Source of the DNA: Bradyrhizobium genosp. SA-3
Lineage (GTDB): Bacteria; Pseudomonadota; Alphaproteobacteria; Rhizobiales; Xanthobacteraceae
NCBI RefSeq assembly: GCF_004212635.1
Contig: NZ_PSRT01000008.1
Location: 35,732 to 99,731 of the forward strand
DNA: 64,000 nt
Direction: 5' to 3'
The position numbers and the translations under genes are program-made. Under the pieces are notes generated by a model. The model saw only the letters and a list, made by a program, of their open reading frames with translations. It made no database searches and was not told the origin of the DNA. Shown here piece by piece: positions 35,639-45,901 of the stretch (the first letter of the stretch is position 1; each line of letters starts with the position of its first letter).

Positions 35639-37000
35639 ATGCCCGCTTTTCCCGCTTCGACCACCGTGCTCGACTCCATGCTGTTCCGCGACGCCTTCGG
35701 CACGCCCGAGATGCGGGAGGTGTTCTCCGACGTTGCGCTGGTGGCGCGCTATGCCGAGGTCGAGGTTGCGCTGGCGAAGGCGGAGGCCGGATGCGGCGTG
35801 ATCCCGCAGGACGCCGCCGACCAGATCGCGGCCCGCACCAATGTTGCCGCGCTCGATTTCGATCTGTTGCGGCAGGAGACCGACGTCGTCGGCTATCCGA
35901 TCCTCCCTCTGGTGCATCAGATGGTGAAGCAATGCGGCGCGGCCGGCCGTTACGTGCATTGGGGCGCGACCACGCAGGACATCATGGACACCGCGGTGGT
36001 CCTGCAACTGCGCGCCGCGCTCGAGATCGTCGAAAAGGACATTGCCGAACTCCGTCGTATCCTCGCCGACCTCTCCAAGCGATATCGCGACACGCCGATG
36101 GCGGGCCGCACCCATCTGCAGCAGGCGCTGCCGGTGACGTTCGGCTACAAGACCGCGATCTGGCTCGCGATGTTCGATCGCCATGCCGAGCGGCTGGCGC
36201 AGTTGAAGCCCCGCGTCCTGGTCGGCCAGTTTGCCGGCGCCGCCGGCACGCTGGCCTCGCTCGGCGACAAGGGGTTCGAGGTGCAGGAGGCGCTCTGCGC
36301 CGAGCTGAAGCTCGGCGTTCCCGCCTCGACCTGGCACGTCGCGCGCGACGGCTTTGCCGAGGCCGTGAACTTCCTGGCGCTCGTCACCGGCTCGCTCGGC
36401 AAGATCGCGCTCGACATCATGATCATGGCCTCGACCGAATTCGCGGAAGTCTACGAGCCCTTCGTCAAGGGGCGCGGCGCCTCCTCCACCATGCCGCAGA
36501 AGCGCAACCCGATTTCCTCCGAACTGATGCTGGCGGCGTCCAAGGCGGTGCGCCAGCATGCAGGCCTGATGCTCGATGCCATGGTGCAGGACTTCGAGCG
36601 CGCCACCGGCCCCTGGCACGCCGAATGGATGGCGATCCCCGAGAGCTTCGTGCTGAGCGCCGGCGCGCTGCACCAGGCGAAGTTTGCGCTCGCAGGCCTC
36701 ATCGTGGACGAGGCGAAGATGAACGACAATCTCGCCATCAGCCGCGGCCTGATCGTGGCCGAAGCCGTCATGATGGGGCTCGCCCCGCAGATCGGACGGC
36801 AGGAGGCGCATGACGTGGTCTATGATGCCTGCCGGCTCGCCAATGACAAAGGCTTGACGCTGGCGGATGCGCTCTCATCCGACGCCCGCGTCTCAAGCCG
36901 CATCGACCGTGCCACGATCGAGGCGCTCACCTCACCGAAAAATTACCTCGGCCTTGCCCCCGCCATGGTCGACCGGGTGCTGAAATCGGCAACGCGTTGA
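35639..37000 (+). CDS. Fumarase/aspartase-superfamily lyase (adenylosuccinate lyase/PcaB-like)
   Basis: A 453-residue lyase. The superfamily signature SSTMPQKRNP is present near residue 283, together with the upstream conserved blocks HWGATTQDIMDTA and AGRTHLQQALPVTFGYK. The protein is shorter in sequence relation to PurB than to 3-carboxy-cis,cis-muconate cycloisomerase (PcaB) and related lyases, and no pca gene is nearby. It is cytoplasmic and probably tetrameric. ATG 35639 agrees with the start of the conserved region. Substrate uncertain. It is followed after 113 bp by an M29 aminopeptidase gene on the same strand. Confidence 0.85.
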   Translation: MPAFPASTTVLDSMLFRDAFGTPEMREVFSDVALVARYAEVEVALAKAEAGCGVIPQDAADQIAARTNVAALDFDLLRQETDVVGYPILPLVHQMVKQCGAAGRYVHWGATTQDIMDTAVVLQLRAALEIVEKDIAELRRILADLSKRYRDTPMAGRTHLQQALPVTFGYKTAIWLAMFDRHAERLAQLKPRVLVGQFAGAAGTLASLGDKGFEVQEALCAELKLGVPASTWHVARDGFAEAVNFLALVTGSLGKIALDIMIMASTEFAEVYEPFVKGRGASSTMPQKRNPISSELMLAASKAVRQHAGLMLDAMVQDFERATGPWHAEWMAIPESFVLSAGALHQAKFALAGLIVDEAKMNDNLAISRGLIVAEAVMMGLAPQIGRQEAHDVVYDACRLANDKGLTLADALSSDARVSSRIDRATIEALTSPKNYLGLAPAMVDRVLKSATR

Positions 37001-37113
37001 AAACCAATATGCGTGAAACTGCGTATCTTATCCGTGTCGCAAGGTGCTCGCGCACTTGCGCCTCGCGATGCTAGACTTAGATTGAACGAGAGACTTCCGG
37101 CAGAGGGCCCCGC

Positions 37114-38370
37114 ATGACTGATCACCGCAATTCCGCTACTCCCATCGATCCCGCGAAACTCGACCGGCTGGCCGAGGTGGCGGTGAAGGTGGGCCTGGGC
37201 TTGCGGCCGGGACAGGATCTTCTTCTGACGGCGCCTGCGATCGCGCTGCCGCTGGTGCGGCGGATCGCCGTGCACGCCTACAAGGCCGGCGCCGGCATCG
37301 TGACGCCGATCCTGTCGGACGAGGAGATGACGCTGGCGCGCTACCGCCACGGCCAGGACAACAGTTTCGATCGTGCCGCCGGCTGGCTGTACGAGGGCAT
37401 GGCGAAGGCCTTCTCGGACAACACCGCACGGCTCGCCATCGTTGGCGACAATCCGATGCTGCTGTCCGGCGAGGATCCCTCCAAAGTGGCGCGCGCCAGC
37501 AAGGCCAACTCCATGGCTTATCAGCCGGCGTTGGAAAAAATCGTCAATTTCGACACCAACTGGAACATCATCGCCTATCCGAGCCCGTCCTGGGCCAAGC
37601 AGGTGTTTCCTAATGATCCCGAGGACGTCGCGATCGGCAAGCTCGCGGATGCGATCTTCGCCGCGTCCCGCGTCGACCGTGAGGACGCGATAAGCAACTG
37701 GGCGAGCCACAATGCGGTGCTGCGCGAGCGCACCAACTGGCTCAACGGCCAGCGTTTTCGCGCGTTGCAATATTCGGGTCCCGGCACCGACCTCACCATC
37801 GGCCTCGCCGACGGCCACGAATGGGAGGGCGGCGCCTCGCTCTCCAAGAACGGCATCAGCTGCAACGCCAACATCCCGACCGAAGAGGTTTTCACCACGC
37901 CGCATTGCCGCCGCGTCTACGGCCACGTCGTGAGCTCGAAGCCGCTGTCCTACCAGGGTACGCTGATCGACAACATCGCGGTGCGCTTCGAGGACGGCAA
38001 GATCGTCGACGCCAAGGCCTCGCGCGGCGCGGAGGTGCTGAACAAGGTGCTCGACACCGACGAGGGCGCTCGCCGCCTCGGCGAGGTCGCGCTGGTGCCG
38101 CATTCTTCACCGATCTCGCAGAGCGGGCTGTTGTTCTACAACACGCTGTTCGACGAGAATGCGGCGTCCCACATCGCGCTCGGCCAGTGCTACTCGAAAT
38201 GCTTCGTCAACGGCGCGCAGCTCACGCCGCAGCAGATCGCCGCGCAAGGCGGCAACCAGAGCCTGATCCATATCGACTGGATGATCGGCTCTGCCGAGAC
38301 CGACATCGACGGCATTCTCGCCGACGGCAGCAAGGTGCCGGTGTTCCGCAAGGGCGAGTGGGCGAAGTAG
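37114..38370 (+). CDS. Aminopeptidase, family M29
   Basis: A 418-residue metallopeptidase of the thermophilic-aminopeptidase (M29) family, with two metals per active site. Visible blocks are SGPGTDLTIGLADGHEWEGG, the glutamate-bearing IPTEEVFTTPHCRRV, LGEVALVPHSSPI, FDENAASHIALGQCY and HIDWMIGS, the last three holding the expected His, Tyr, Asp and Glu ligands. It removes N-terminal residues from peptides in the cytoplasm. Likely single-gene or with the upstream lyase. A RIME-like repeat follows the stop. Confidence 0.92.
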   Translation: MTDHRNSATPIDPAKLDRLAEVAVKVGLGLRPGQDLLLTAPAIALPLVRRIAVHAYKAGAGIVTPILSDEEMTLARYRHGQDNSFDRAAGWLYEGMAKAFSDNTARLAIVGDNPMLLSGEDPSKVARASKANSMAYQPALEKIVNFDTNWNIIAYPSPSWAKQVFPNDPEDVAIGKLADAIFAASRVDREDAISNWASHNAVLRERTNWLNGQRFRALQYSGPGTDLTIGLADGHEWEGGASLSKNGISCNANIPTEEVFTTPHCRRVYGHVVSSKPLSYQGTLIDNIAVRFEDGKIVDAKASRGAEVLNKVLDTDEGARRLGEVALVPHSSPISQSGLLFYNTLFDENAASHIALGQCYSKCFVNGAQLTPQQIAAQGGNQSLIHIDWMIGSAETDIDGILADGSKVPVFRKGEWAK

Positions 38371-38410
38371 CGAGCTAGATTTGATCCAATAGCAGCCCAG
38401 GACGCGGTTC

Positions 38411-38564
38411 ACCTCTCCCGCAGGGAGAGGTCGGATCGCATCGAAGATGCGATCCGGGTGAGGGGTTCTGGTCTCACTGAACGCCGCGGCCCTTCATCCG
38501 GATTGCACTGGACGATGCTTCGCATCGCCAGGGGCAATTCGACCTCTCCCCGTCGGGGAGAGGT
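38411..38564. repeat. RIME-like double-hairpin repeat
   Basis: acctctcccg cagggagaggt at 38411-38431 is followed by a cggatcgcatc...gatgcgatccg hairpin and gtgagggg, with a degenerate mirrored half ending in gacctctccccgtcggggag aggt near 38541-38564. Same family as 33541 and 52705. Confidence 0.75.
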
Positions 38565-38615
38565 AAGCATCCCGGCGACAGTCTTTCCCCAGACTCATGC
38601 TCTGGCGTGCTACTC

Positions 38616-39115
38616 TCACGCCGCCGCGTTGCGCAGCATTGGGTTGTTGTTGATGCTGAAGCGGTTGAACAGCGTCGTGAACGGGCTGCCGTCGGTGGCC
38701 CGCACGATGGCGTCGGAAGCAGCGACTGCCTCGTAGAGCTGCGGGCCTCGTTGATGTCGTCCTCGTCGTCGAGTGTCGCCTCCAGCGCATCCGCCGCGCG
38801 CCGCATCTCCACGAGAGCGGAAAATTTGAGGATGTCGAGCCAATAGGGGTGGGCGACGACGAGCTGGATGAACGCCTCGAAATTCCCCGCGATAATGCCA
38901 GCGCGCCCCTCTGACGATATATAGAGCACATTCTGCGACGGCAGCAGCACGAACGTGCCGCTGGAACCGTCGCTGCCGATCTGCTGGGGGTTTTCGACGC
39001 CGTCGATGGTGAACCAGGGCTCCTCGTCCGGCGTGAAGGATACATCGAGGCTGCCGAGCCAGGCGACGGCTTCGCGGTTGGCTGTCAGAACCTCGGGCTT
39101 GACGGGCATCGGCAT
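38616..39115 (-). pseudogene. SUKH/SMI1-KNR4-like hypothetical protein, apparently frameshifted
   Basis: With one base restored it encodes 166 residues from ATG 39115. The segments DEEPWFTIDGVENPQQIGSD and GTFVLLPSQNVLYISSEGRAG followed by AFIQLVVAHPYWLDILKFS resemble the SUKH (SMI1/KNR4) fold, common in immunity and housekeeping proteins; this is pattern-level similarity only. The C-terminus, ATDGSPFTTLFNRFSINNNP, reads in the other frame. The break is at 38741-38746, between DDINEAR and QLYEAVAAS, where one G appears lost. No toxin gene is adjacent. Confidence 0.55.
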
Positions 39116-39349
39116 TGGCTCCTTCCATGGTCACTTTCGCGCATTTTGTCGCACCCCGGAAAAGAGGGGTTCATGTGCGCGAATTCGCAGCGGAATCTCA
39201 ACGTTAGCTGCTTCGCACCTGCAACTTAGGGCTGATTGTCGGGGCCTGCGTAAGGAAGAATTAAAAGGCGGTCACTAGCGTTGCGACCATCATTGGAAAC
39301 AATCCGGGCTCCGGCCCGGCCAAACCTATTTTATTCCCCGAGGAAACAG

Positions 39350-39805
39350 ATGTCGCGCGCAATGATTGAAATCGGTAGTTGCAATGTGGATCTGGAGCTG
39401 CGGCCGATCGAGCCGTCCTGGATCATCGAGGGTAACCCGGTGTCGCGCTCGCGCGTCCTGTCCACCAGCGCCGACGGCACGGCGCAGACCATCATCTGGG
39501 CCTGCACCGAAGGGCGCTTCAACTGGTACTACGACATCGACGAGACGATCATGATCATGGAAGGGTCGATCGTGCTCGAAAGCGACGGCATGCCGGCGAA
39601 GCGCTACGGCCCCGGCGACGTCATTTTCTTCCGCGACGGCGCGCATGCCAAATGGCATGTCGAAGGGCACGTCAGGAAGATCGCGTTCTGCCGCAAGACC
39701 AATCCCGTGATGATCGGCTTCCTGATCCGCGTGGTCAACAAGCTCAAGAAGATGTTCACCTCCAGCGGCGAGCGCCGTCCGGCTTCGCTCATGGGCGCAG
39801 GCTAG
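39350..39805 (+). CDS. Cupin-fold protein (DUF861/EutQ-like)
   Basis: A 151-residue single-domain cupin. The two cupin motifs appear as the WYYDIDETIMIMEGSIVLES and GDVIFFRDGAHAKWHVEGHV segments. The pattern fits DUF861, which includes ureidoglycine aminohydrolase- and EutQ-like proteins. GAGGAAAC precedes ATG 39350. A Rho-independent terminator follows. The C-terminal tail (NKLKKMFTSSGERRPAS) is basic and probably disordered. Enzymatic role unknown. Confidence 0.8.
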   Translation: MSRAMIEIGSCNVDLELRPIEPSWIIEGNPVSRSRVLSTSADGTAQTIIWACTEGRFNWYYDIDETIMIMEGSIVLESDGMPAKRYGPGDVIFFRDGAHAKWHVEGHVRKIAFCRKTNPVMIGFLIRVVNKLKKMFTSSGERRPASLMGAG

Positions 39806-39854
39806 AGCTCACAATAAGGTTTCAAGGACGCTTCCCAGCGGCCACGACGGAAGA

Positions 39855-39884
39855 GGGGTCGGGATCAACATCCCGGCCCCTTTT
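39855..39884 (+). terminator. Rho-independent terminator of the cupin gene
   Basis: ggggtcgggat (39855-39865) pairs with atcccggcccc (39870-39880), with one G-T pair, across a 4-nt loop and is followed by TTTT. Confidence 0.85.
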
Positions 39885-39888
39885 CTCG

Positions 39889-40941
39889 TCACGACGGCAG
39901 TTCGAGCCGATAGAAATTAATCGCGGTCTGCGAGAACAGCGCCGTCTTCTCGGCCTCGCTCAGGGGCGATGCGATGCGCTTGAAGGCGTTGAAGATCACC
40001 TGGTAACTGCACTGGCCCTTGTCCGGCGGGAAATTGCTCTCGAACATCGCTCGCTTTGGGCCGAACGCTTCGATGCAGGTTTCGACGTAAGGCCGCCAAG
40101 CCGTGGCAAGCTGCTCGGATGACGGCGGCCTCGCGCGCAAATGGAAGTCGTAGCCGAGCAGGCACATTGCGAGCCCGCCGAGCTTAACCACCACATTCTC
40201 GCATTTCGCGATCTCGCGGATCGAGGCGCGCCACTGCGGAAACACTTCCTCTCGTCTGCCGGCAAAGCGTCCGACGCCGGCCGGGCCGCCGCAATGGTCG
40301 AGCACGATCCTGGTGTCGGGGAAGGCGCGCGCAAGCTCGGTGAGCTCGCCGATCTGCGGATGAAACAGCCAGGCGTCGAAGCTGAGGTTCAACGGCGCGA
40401 GGCAGGCAAAACCCTTGCGGAAGGTCGGATCCCGCAACAGGCCCTTCGGTCGGTTCGCATACATGCCGGCGACGACGGGGTCTGCGTCCCAGGCCGAGGA
40501 ATGCCTGATGCCGCGGAAGCGGCCGTTACCCGCCGCGATCTCCGCTTCCAGCACCGGCTTGGCTGCGTCGCCCAGCAGCAGATTGGCGTGGCTGACGATG
40601 CCCGCACAGATCGCCGCCTTGCCGTAAGCACCGCTCGCGCTCATCGCGGCGACGCCATTGGCGAACTCGACCTCGCCGACGGGCCGGAACGCCTCTGGCC
40701 CATGCGCGCGATACATCGAGCGGCAATCGACATAGACGGTTGCGATGACGTTGTGGCCGGAGGCGATGTCGGCTGCCATCTCCTCGATCAGATAGCGATG
40801 CCCGCGATTCCAGAGATGGTGGTGAGGATCGACGATCGGCCGGGCCGCATCGATGATCTCTTCGTGGTGCTGCGCGAGCCAGTCCTCGCGCGGCTCGACA
40901 AACAGCCCGCTCGTGTTGGCGGGCAACCCGCTTGCGGCCAT
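39889..40941 (-). CDS. Amidohydrolase-family (metal-dependent TIM-barrel) hydrolase
   Basis: A 350-residue amidohydrolase-2 family enzyme. The metal motif is IVDPHHHLWN near residue 36, the middle histidine region RGIRHSSAWDAD, the DHCGGP motif, and the conserved C-terminal MFESNFPPDKG with the catalytic Asp. Family members hydrolyse or decarboxylate aromatic acids and lactones such as those from sugar or lignin breakdown. ATG 40941 has GGGAG upstream. Substrate cannot be told from context. Confidence 0.85.
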   Translation of the reverse strand: MAASGLPANTSGLFVEPREDWLAQHHEEIIDAARPIVDPHHHLWNRGHRYLIEEMAADIASGHNVIATVYVDCRSMYRAHGPEAFRPVGEVEFANGVAAMSASGAYGKAAICAGIVSHANLLLGDAAKPVLEAEIAAGNGRFRGIRHSSAWDADPVVAGMYANRPKGLLRDPTFRKGFACLAPLNLSFDAWLFHPQIGELTELARAFPDTRIVLDHCGGPAGVGRFAGRREEVFPQWRASIREIAKCENVVVKLGGLAMCLLGYDFHLRARPPSSEQLATAWRPYVETCIEAFGPKRAMFESNFPPDKGQCSYQVIFNAFKRIASPLSEAEKTALFSQTAINFYRLELPS

Positions 40942-41102
40942 CGGCGTTCGCTCCCTCTGTGTTCTGTGCTGGGAGCCTAGCATCTCATGTCTTCGTGCAG
41001 CAGCGCGCGCCATGCAACCGCACCCGTCATCGCGAGCACAGCGGCGGTGTGACTGATATCGACTAGATGAAGCTCGATTGCCGCCACACGGAAGGTACGC
41101 TC

Positions 41103-41128
41103 CCTCTCCCGCTTGCTTGCGGGAGAGG
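41103..41128. repeat. Single RIME-like hairpin
   Basis: cctctcccgc (41103-41112) pairs with gcgggagagg (41119-41128) with loop ttgctt. It is a truncated copy of the dispersed family, between the amidohydrolase and DUF1579-like genes. Confidence 0.6.
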
Positions 41129-41172
41129 TTGCAGCGCGCCCCGGAGCTGACTGATTCAAGAGCGATTCAATC

Positions 41173-41694
41173 TTAAGCCTTGCGCCGCTTCGCCTTCACG
41201 TCGACGACGAGCCGCCAATCGGTTGCGGTCGCAGGCTTGACCTCGCCGAGCCAGTGGAAGGAAGCGCCGGTGATCTCCGTAAAGCTCCAGCGCGTCAGCT
41301 CGCCGGCTTCGGTCGTGCCTTCCTGTACGATGTCCGCGCCGCGCGGACGGCCGATCTGCTGCCGGAACACGCTGCGGCCGGGATCGAACCAGGAAATCCG
41401 CCAGGCGGCGATGGTTGGGTCATAGACACGCAGTGTCGTGCCGTACCAATTGCCGGCGATCGGAAAGGCCGGGCTGCCCGCGGGACGAGGAATGATCCAG
41501 ACGTCCTGCACGGCGCGCCCTTCCAGCACCCAGCCGAAATGGATTTCGCCGGGTGCGGCGTGTTTGGTTCCATCGGGCCCGTGGGCGGTGATTTCGGCGT
41601 CCCAGTCGCCGACGAAACGGCCGTAAAGCTGCAGCGCCGCCGCGTGGTCCGGGTTTGGTCCGTCCGCGTGCAACAGTCTCGCAAACTCTGTCAT
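41173..41694 (-). CDS. DUF1579-like protein
   Basis: A 173-residue protein with no signal peptide. The pattern FVGDWDAEITAHGPDG, then HFGWVLEGRAVQDVWIIP, WYGTTLRVYDPTIAAWRISW and SFHWLGEV is that of DUF1579-type lipocalin-like small-molecule or hydrolase-associated proteins. AGGAG lies 7 bp before ATG 41694. No operon partner. Function unknown. Confidence 0.75.
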   Translation of the reverse strand: MTEFARLLHADGPNPDHAAALQLYGRFVGDWDAEITAHGPDGTKHAAPGEIHFGWVLEGRAVQDVWIIPRPAGSPAFPIAGNWYGTTLRVYDPTIAAWRISWFDPGRSVFRQQIGRPRGADIVQEGTTEAGELTRWSFTEITGASFHWLGEVKPATATDWRLVVDVKAKRRKA

Positions 41695-41759
41695 GTCGAT
41701 CTCCTGTTGCCAGGAGATCAGCACGAACGGGCCTCAGCGGACTTGGAGAAAATTGCGCG

Positions 41760-42575
41760 TCAGACCCCGTCGAGGATGATCACCGTCGGCTTCGACGGCA
41801 GCGCATCCCGCGAGATCCGGAACGACCGCTCGATGCGCCGGTCGATCTCGAACTGCTGGCCGATCCGGCGCATGAAATCGTCGAGCGGGGTGGCGAAGCG
41901 GTGCATCGGCAGCACCACCGAGGCGCGCAGCCGTTTGGTGATCTCGGAGATGCCGTCCAGCGACATGGTGTAGGTGCCGTCGATCGGCACCATCACGATG
42001 TCGAGCCGCCCGATCTGGGCGAAATGGCTGTCGTCGAGCTTGTGATGGAGATGGCCGAGATGACCGATGCAGAGGCCGGCGACCTCGAAGATGAAGATCG
42101 AGTTGCCGTCGCGGATCATGTCGGCGCCGGAATCGTCGCCGAAATAGCGGCGGATGTCGGTGGTCACGTTGCGGATGAAGGTGTCGCCGATGCGCTCGGA
42201 GATCACCGCGGGCTTGCCATCCTCGCCCCAGCCGTGCAGCACATGGGGAATGCGCTTGTCCGGAAATAGGGTGTAGTGGGTGCTGTGGGCCCGGTTCATG
42301 GTGACGACATCGGGTCGCCGTCCCACCTGATAGGCGCCGCTATAGTCGGTGGCGATGCGCAGGCCCCCGGGCGTATCGATGAAATAGGTGGAGTGGCCGG
42401 CATAGGTGATCTCGACCTCGGCTGAGCCGCCGGCCTGCCGGAACGCGACCGGCAGCGCGCGGGGCGCCGCATTCGCCATCGCCAGGCATTCGCTGCGTTG
42501 AGGTGGCTGCTGGGCGAGGGCAGGAGCCATCAGCCAGCCGAGGATCGTAAGAGCCGTCAGCAATAGTCGGGTCAT
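41760..42575 (-). CDS. Exported MBL-fold hydrolase (UlaG-like)
   Basis: A 271-residue protein with signal peptide (TRLLLTALTILGWLMAPALA), so probably periplasmic. The fold is UlaG-like MBL: ITYAGHSTYFIDTPGGLRIATD, DVVTMNRAHSTHYT, FEVAGLCIGHLGHLHHKLDD and VLPMHRF. The usual HxHxDH motif is modified to NRAHSTHY, as in other UlaG-like members, so metal content is uncertain. ATG 42575 is preferred to an in-frame GTG one codon upstream. Confidence 0.8.
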   Translation of the reverse strand: MTRLLLTALTILGWLMAPALAQQPPQRSECLAMANAAPRALPVAFRQAGGSAEVEITYAGHSTYFIDTPGGLRIATDYSGAYQVGRRPDVVTMNRAHSTHYTLFPDKRIPHVLHGWGEDGKPAVISERIGDTFIRNVTTDIRRYFGDDSGADMIRDGNSIFIFEVAGLCIGHLGHLHHKLDDSHFAQIGRLDIVMVPIDGTYTMSLDGISEITKRLRASVVLPMHRFATPLDDFMRRIGQQFEIDRRIERSFRISRDALPSKPTVIILDGV

Positions 42576-42646
42576 CACAAGACTATCCGTGGTTCAGCCG
42601 GCAGTCCAATGAGTGTATCGTCGAATTATCCCGACGTCATGCAGCG

Positions 42647-43042
42647 CTAAGGCGTCCGCGCCAATCCGCCGCCTGCCTCGATCAGTTTCACGGCCTTCTT
42701 GTCGAAAGACACGAAGGTGTCGGCTCCGAGCCAGTTGCCTTCGTGGGCGATGACGCCGTCGGCGAAATCGCCGCCGGCATCGAGCAGCGCCAATCCTGCT
42801 TCCGCTACTGGCCGGTTCGCCGCTACATTGGCGGCATTGATCAAGCGTCGAATTGAAATCGCGATGTCGGCAGCAGAAATCTTGTAGCCACGTGAGAGAA
42901 CCCAGGTCAGCTCGCACAGTGCGGTGATCGAGATAGCTATCACGTCTGCTTTCTTGAGAATGGCCTGAGCCGCCTTGCTCCGCTCGGCATCATCCTCGAC
43001 GAGAACCCGTACCAATACGTTGGTGTCGGGTGTTATCTTCAT
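42647..43042 (-). CDS. vapC: PIN-domain toxin (VapC-like)
   Basis: A 131-residue PIN-domain protein, a predicted Mg-dependent RNase that usually cuts tRNA or rRNA. The acidic active-site set is visible: D6 (ITPDTNVLVR), E44 (ALCELTWVL), D95 (GDFADGVI) and D114 (FVSFDKKAVKL). The start overlaps the stop of the AbrB-type gene by 4 bp, the standard antitoxin-first arrangement with translational coupling. Confidence 0.88.
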   Translation of the reverse strand: MKITPDTNVLVRVLVEDDAERSKAAQAILKKADVIAISITALCELTWVLSRGYKISAADIAISIRRLINAANVAANRPVAEAGLALLDAGGDFADGVIAHEGNWLGADTFVSFDKKAVKLIEAGGGLARTP

Positions 43043-43293
43043 CGCTTGCCAGCCCAGCCGTCAGCGATAACCTCGTTCATCTCCTCGATCGACAACGACC
43101 GCCCATTACTCTTTGTCTTCAGAATGCCGAAAGCATCTGAGATCTTGCCGGTGGGCCGAGCTGCTTTCACTTCAACGCGCCCGCCCGGAAGCTTTTCGAT
43201 CGAGATCTTGTCACCCGGATGCACACCTAGGTGCTCCAGCAAATCTTTCCGCAGCGTGACTTGTCGCTTGGCAGTGACGGTGAGCTCACTCAT
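43039..43293 (-). CDS. vapB: AbrB/MazE-type antitoxin
   Basis: An 84-residue swapped-hairpin DNA-binding protein: LTVTAKRQVTLRKDLLEHLG, then GVHPGDKISIEKLPGGRVEV. The C-terminal part (DAFGILKTKSNGRSLSIEEM) would wrap and inhibit the toxin. The complex probably represses its own promoter in the 85-bp gap upstream. Pair with 42647-43042. Confidence 0.88.
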   Translation of the reverse strand: MSELTVTAKRQVTLRKDLLEHLGVHPGDKISIEKLPGGRVEVKAARPTGKISDAFGILKTKSNGRSLSIEEMNEVIADGWAGKR

Positions 43294-43378
43294 GGGCCGC
43301 CTCGTAAGGCTCTGACATGCAACGAAATGTAAGGCAAATCAACCTTACCTTCAAGGTGGCCCTCACTCACGCCTTTTA

Positions 43379-44901
43379 TTATTCGCGCCTCGGGCTGAAC
43401 TTCCAGGTGATGGCGACAAGGCTAGCTGTGATCAGGCCGCTGATGAGGCCGGCGATGGGAAGAGCAAGCAGCAGCGCGGCGCTGGCGGCCCAGCCGATCG
43501 AGGAGAAGGCCTCGGCAAAGGTCGCAAGTCGCGAGGAGGTCTGGCGGCGGCGGAATTGGCTGCGCCGCGCCTGCACCCGGAACCAGAGCTGGATCGCGGT
43601 GGCGGAGGCTGCGCTGATGATGATCGCGCCGGCGCTGATTGCCGCCTGGAATGGCGAGGCGAAGGCCAGTGCCGCAACCAGCGGGCAGAAGATCACGGCG
43701 GTCGCGATCAGCACCACCTCGATCTTGGCGCGGATGACGCTGGAGGGCGTCAGCGGCGCGGTCGCGACCAGGTCGGGCGCGTCCTCGCCCGAGATCGTCA
43801 GCCAGGCAAGCCCGCCGGCGAGCTGTCCCGCCGCCATCACGATGACAGGCGTGATCAGCGTCAGCGCCGCCGAGCTGTCGGCAAAATTGCGCCAGAGCAG
43901 CAGCGCCGGTGGCACCAGGTAGAGCAGCTGCATTAGGGTCTGCGAGATCAGCCAGGGATCGCGCCAGAGCAGCGAAAATTCCTTGCGCCGCAGCGCCTGC
44001 TGCCGCGATCCGCCGCGGAAGGGGCGCTCCTTGGCGCGCACGCGGCCGGCTGTGCCATACGCCGCCGCGTCGATGGCGGTGTCGGCAAAGCGGCCGGAAA
44101 AGATCGCCATGACGCTTCCGAGCAGCACCAGACCGAGCGCCAGAAGCAGCAACAGCGCCTCGCTGTCGCCCATGGTCGCCCGCGCCGGCCACCACCAGAT
44201 GCTGTCGATATCGGGCGCGTAGGCGGCCACGCGACCGGACGTCAGGATGGTGAAGCGCGACAGCGTGCCGTAGGACATGATCGCGGCGACCTGGAGCGCG
44301 ATCACGAAGCCCGCGCCGATGATCGCGGCGAGGATCTGGGCGATGAGACGCGTCCGCGCCGGGCCGATCAGCCGAAACAGGAGAATGGTGACGGCAATCG
44401 CGATCGCCGCCGCCGACAGGCCCACCGCGACCACGACGCCGAACGCGCTGAGCCATCGCGCGCCGCCGCCGATCACCAGCACGTCGATGAAGGGCGTCGA
44501 GAACAGCAGCGCCATTGTCGTGACGGTGAGCGCGATCGCGGCAATGCGCACCGAGAACAGATTGGCCAGCATTGCTGGCGAGGACATGATGAGGTCGAGA
44601 TCGGCGCGGGCGTAAAACACCCGCGTCACCGATTCGATCGCCTGCGACAGCATCAAGGTCCAGGCGAGAAAGATCGTCGCCGAGATCACGATCAGCGAGG
44701 ATTTGTCGAGCGGCAGTTGCAGGTCGGCGAAGCGGCCGATCACCGCCCAGGCCGGCAGGTGAAGGAGTGCCGCGAAGAACAGCAGGCCGATCATGGCGGC
44801 GCGTGCCCGCTTGCGCCGTCCGCCCGTCATCATGGCGAACCATTCACGCCAAGCGAGCCGGAGCTCGTGACGGGCGAACCAGGACAGCGCGGTCGCCGAG
44901 C

Positions 44902-44905
<4 letters not shown>
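43379..44905 (-). CDS. ABC-2-like exporter permease
   Basis: A 508-residue membrane protein with about ten or more TM helices, beginning WFARHELRLAWREWFAMMTGG. It has no recognisable enzyme motif. Its ATG at 44905 overlaps the stop of the ATPase gene by 4 bp, so the two form an exporter. The size is large for a single ABC-2 permease and suggests two fused half units. The substrate is unknown; similar pairs export lipids, drugs or antibiotics, or are of unknown role. Confidence 0.8.
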
Positions 44906-45675
<770 letters not shown>

Positions 45676-45901
45676 CGCCCGCGACCATGACTTGAAGATG
45701 TTTCGGCACCGTGAATCTACGGCCGACAAATTCCGTCATCCTAAAGGCAAGTCACCGTTTGTTGACAGCGCTTGGCGGTTCAGGCTGAATTGGTCTCGGA
45801 CAAATGGCGCTGACGCAGCGAAACGACTGCGTAGCGACTGGACACAAGATGCGACAAGGCGGTCAGGAAGAGCCGCCGTTGCATCGGGAGGATGCGCGGC
45901 G